This document shows positions 61,583-64,000 of a stretch of DNA of 64,000 bases, piece by piece. Below the pieces are notes generated by a model, which saw nothing but the letters and a program-made list of their open reading frames with translations, was not told where the DNA came from and made no database searches. Each line of letters starts with the position of its first letter. The first letter of the stretch is position 1. The position numbers and the translations under genes are program-made. The stretch comes from Riemerella anatipestifer (GTDB taxonomy: Bacteria; Bacteroidota; Bacteroidia; Flavobacteriales; Weeksellaceae): NCBI RefSeq assembly GCF_035666175.1, contig NZ_CP142016.1, positions 248,001-312,000 of the forward strand. Reading direction: 5' to 3'.

Positions 61583-62968
61583 TTATTTTTTAAGGCTATC
61601 TTCTACAGCCTTCATTTCCTTTACTTTATCTTCTTTACGTAAAGTTTGATAAACTCCTTTTAATAAACTCACAATTTCAGGATTTTTAGGCTCTAAAGAA
61701 TACCACTTTTCTAAATAAGGTAACCCTTTAGCAAATCTATCCCTTCTATCTTGTAAGATTTTATTAAACTCGTCCATTTTTTTTGCTTTTCTAGCAGCTT
61801 CTGCTTTCTCTATAACTTTACCGTCATCACCTAACATATAAACATTATAGAATATACCTTGAATAGCAGGAACATAATCAGGGTCTATTTCTAAAGCTCT
61901 TTTAAATGCACCTTCTGCTTCATTTAATTTAGCTTCATCTTTACTTAAAAGAACTCCTAAATTATACCAACTTACTTTATCATTAGGATTAGAAGCAACT
62001 ACATTTTTTAAGTTATTGATAAACTCGTTGGTTTTCCCTGACTTATAATAAGCTGTACCTTGTAACTCCGATAATTTATTGCTTTTAGGGAATTTTTTAA
62101 TACCCTTTTCCAGTAAATTTAAAGCGTCTGTATATCTTTCAGAATCAATAAGCAAGGCTGCATTAGTTTCATATAACTCTTGCTCGATACTAGGCGTTTG
62201 TTCTGTTCTAAAATCAGTATAATCCGAAGCAGAACCTAATCTCTTTAAAGTTTCAAAACCATTTTTATCTAGATTTTCATCTTGCCCTGTCTTTTTATTT
62301 TTAGCCTTATATATGGTTGTAACTCCTGTGTAACCGCTTTTAATTAAATCAGAGTACACCTCTATGGCTTTAGATTTATCATTTGCAAGTGCATAGTTTA
62401 GACCTGCATAGTACTGATATAATTTATCATCTGTACCAGCAGCTTTTAGAAGGTTATAAACCTCTAGATATTTAGCAGCAGCCTTTATGTGATCTTTTGC
62501 TTGATAAGCTTGATAAGCTTCATCTCCAGCTGTTTTTAACATAGGGTTAATTAACTGTGGTAATTTATCTGATAGTTTAGACACATAAGACTCCTCTTTA
62601 AGCCCTGCTATACCGCTAGTCTCAGCAGCTTCCTTCCCTACAAAATAAACTTTGTTTTTATCAGCATCTTTACCTGTATAGATTTTAGACTTACTTAAAT
62701 CTCCTATTTTACCTAGCCAAGTAGCTCCTTCTGTAGTTTTACCAGACTTTATAAGAGCTACTCCTTTAGAGTAATAATATTGTTCTAATAAACTAGGCTC
62801 TACTAAATATGATTTGCTACCAATAAGAACTTCTGCTTTTGAAAGTTCTGCATTAGTAGCCGCGATATCACCTGACTCTATTGCTTTGAACGCGTTTTGA
62901 ATTTCCTTTTTTTGTGAAAATGCTAGTGTTGTTGAAAACACAGCAATACTTAAAATAACTTTTTTCAT
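61583..62968 (-). CDS. exported tetratricopeptide-repeat protein
   Basis: A 461-residue protein with a signal peptide (ending LAFSQ near residue 18) and several TPR units, for example SWYNLGVLLSKDEAKLNEAE with AFKRALEIDPDYVPAIQG, and LLEKGIKKFPKSNKLSELQG. TPRs mediate protein contacts; likely periplasmic. No catalytic domain. It is 36 bp downstream of gyrA in the same direction, so possibly co-transcribed. Confidence 0.88.
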   Translation of the reverse strand: MKKVILSIAVFSTTLAFSQKKEIQNAFKAIESGDIAATNAELSKAEVLIGSKSYLVEPSLLEQYYYSKGVALIKSGKTTEGATWLGKIGDLSKSKIYTGKDADKNKVYFVGKEAAETSGIAGLKEESYVSKLSDKLPQLINPMLKTAGDEAYQAYQAKDHIKAAAKYLEVYNLLKAAGTDDKLYQYYAGLNYALANDKSKAIEVYSDLIKSGYTGVTTIYKAKNKKTGQDENLDKNGFETLKRLGSASDYTDFRTEQTPSIEQELYETNAALLIDSERYTDALNLLEKGIKKFPKSNKLSELQGTAYYKSGKTNEFINNLKNVVASNPNDKVSWYNLGVLLSKDEAKLNEAEGAFKRALEIDPDYVPAIQGIFYNVYMLGDDGKVIEKAEAARKAKKMDEFNKILQDRRDRFAKGLPYLEKWYSLEPKNPEIVSLLKGVYQTLRKEDKVKEMKAVEDSLKK

Positions 62969-63004
62969 ACTATTTTAATATATTTATTATTTTTTCTTTG
63001 AATA

Positions 63005-64000
63005 CTATTCCTCTGAATTTCCTTCAGACGGATTTACAGTTTCATTATTAGATTCTTCCATTTCTTCGTCCTCTACATCTTTCTCGGCTTCTACCTTAGC
63101 TACTGCAGCTATTTCATCGTTATTTTTAAGGTTAATTAGCCTTACACCTTGGGTATTTCTACCCATAACACGCATATTATCCACCGACATTCTTATTGCA
63201 ACTCCTGATTTATTGATAATCATTAAATCATTACCATCTACTACTGATTGTATCGCAATAAGCTGACCTGTTTTTTCAGTAATGTTGAGAGTAATAACCC
63301 CTTTACCTCCACGGTTAGTAACACGATAGTCTTCTACTGCAGTTCTCTTACCATAGCCTTTTTCAGAAACTACCAAAACAGTTTCATTCTCTATATCGTT
63401 TACAACTATCATACCAATTACCTCGTCGTTGTCTTCTAGAGAAATACCTCTTACCCCAATGGAAGTTCTACCTACCGCTCTTGCCTTCTCTTCTGGGAAA
63501 CGGATACATTTACCATTTTTAGTGGCTATCATTATTTCAGAGTTGCCATTGGTAAGTCTTGCTCCTAGAAGCTGGTCATCTTCTCTAATTTCTATGGCGT
63601 GTATACCATTGGTTCTAGGCCTAGAGTAAGCCTCCAACGAAGTTTTCTTAATGGTTCCGTTTTTGGTAATCATTACCACATACATCTGCTTAACATACTC
63701 AGAATCCTTTAAATCATTGGTTCTAATGTAAGCCTTGATTTTATCATCAGGTTCTATATTGATTAAGTTCTGTATTGCTCTACCTTTAGCTGTTTTGGAG
63801 CCTTCAGGAATTTCGAACACTCGCAGCCAGTAGCACTTACCTTTTTCCGTAAAGAATAGCATATACTGGTGATTGGTAGCAGAAACAATGTATTCTAAGA
63901 AGTCTTCGTCTCTTGTAGATGCCGCACGGTTGCCCACTCCACCTCTACTTTGAGTTTTGTATTCTGAAAGGAGAGTTCTCTTGATGTATCCAGCGTGAGA
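63005..64000 (-). CDS. gyrA: DNA gyrase subunit A, C-terminal part (runs off window)
   Basis: The open frame continues to the right edge, 331 residues plus stop visible. It starts within HAGYIKRTLLSEYKTQ followed by SRGGVG, where the QxRGGxG segment corresponds to the GyrA box that distinguishes GyrA from ParC, and continues through the beta-pinwheel blades (for example KGKCYWLRVFEIPEGSKTAK, RVTNRGGKGVITL and MGRNTQGVRLINL) that wrap DNA. The last 30 or so residues are a strongly acidic tail (EDEEMEESNNE), as in other gyrases, where such tails modulate supercoiling. The catalytic tyrosine domain is outside. Confidence 0.95.
   Translation of the reverse strand, partial: SHAGYIKRTLLSEYKTQSRGGVGNRAASTRDEDFLEYIVSATNHQYMLFFTEKGKCYWLRVFEIPEGSKTAKGRAIQNLINIEPDDKIKAYIRTNDLKDSEYVKQMYVVMITKNGTIKKTSLEAYSRPRTNGIHAIEIREDDQLLGARLTNGNSEIMIATKNGKCIRFPEEKARAVGRTSIGVRGISLEDNDEVIGMIVVNDIENETVLVVSEKGYGKRTAVEDYRVTNRGGKGVITLNITEKTGQLIAIQSVVDGNDLMIINKSGVAIRMSVDNMRVMGRNTQGVRLINLKNNDEIAAVAKVEAEKDVEDEEMEESNNETVNPSEGNSEE

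Overview
The window reads as an AT-rich chromosomal segment of a flavobacterium (Bacteroidota, Weeksellaceae/Chryseobacterium side). The evidence is a type IX secretion (type B sorting) protein, Bacteroidota promoters of the TAnnTTTG type, mevalonate-type isoprenoid genes, the cluster parA-parB-DUF5683-dapB-lepB-wbqC, and a DnaG without zinc ligands. Four near-identical copies of an IS982-family element, which I recognise as ISRa1-like, point to Riemerella anatipestifer or a close relative. The species call is inference.

Layout. 1-10.3 kb: start of a secreted receptor-type protein (cut by the window edge), mltG/dapF, glnS, a UbiA prenyltransferase with a mevalonate-kinase-like protein, a SanA-like protein, a ferredoxin-type reductase, a TlpA-like lipoprotein and an iron/haem-type ABC permease-ATPase pair. 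10.3-11.5 kb: a decayed heptad-repeat coding remnant and IS copy 1. 11.5-19.8 kb: a 1167-residue T9SS-exported protein, an amino-acid permease, a thioesterase, an HD protein, and rluF-orf-truB. 20-30 kb: pyrH-frr, tsaE, an Ald-like protein, tyrA, a TrkH/TrkA potassium system, a Nudix hydrolase, an acyltransferase, Sua5 and rarA. 30-31 kb: IS copy 2. 31-37 kb: yidD-lgt, prfB, DedA, dnaG, clpP. 37-40.5 kb: a run of small lipoprotein and exported genes without recognised function, then IS copy 3. 41.6-46 kb: a PhnB-like protein, a MATE exporter, a sigma-54 response regulator lacking a DNA-binding domain, yggS and mscL. 46-47 kb: IS copy 4, frameshifted and with a tandemly duplicated end. 47-58 kb: tonB, parAB cluster, subtilisin-like protease, ECF sigma operon, YceI. 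58-64 kb: DEAD-box helicase, small membrane/stress proteins, a TPR protein and the C-terminal part of gyrA.

Most of the window is ordinary housekeeping sequence and I found no convincing new multi-gene system. The best leads are: the heptad-repeat remnant cut by an IS copy without target duplication; the 55-bp duplication of an IS end lying inside intact target repeats; IS copies sitting within about 60 bp of the starts of mscL, rarA, yidD and an outer-membrane-type gene; an Ald-family protein lacking the canonical catalytic Lys/His pair; a response regulator with no DNA-binding domain; promoters placed so close to start codons that leaderless transcripts are likely; and a pair of perfect DnaA-box sequences forming a hairpin just upstream of parA.
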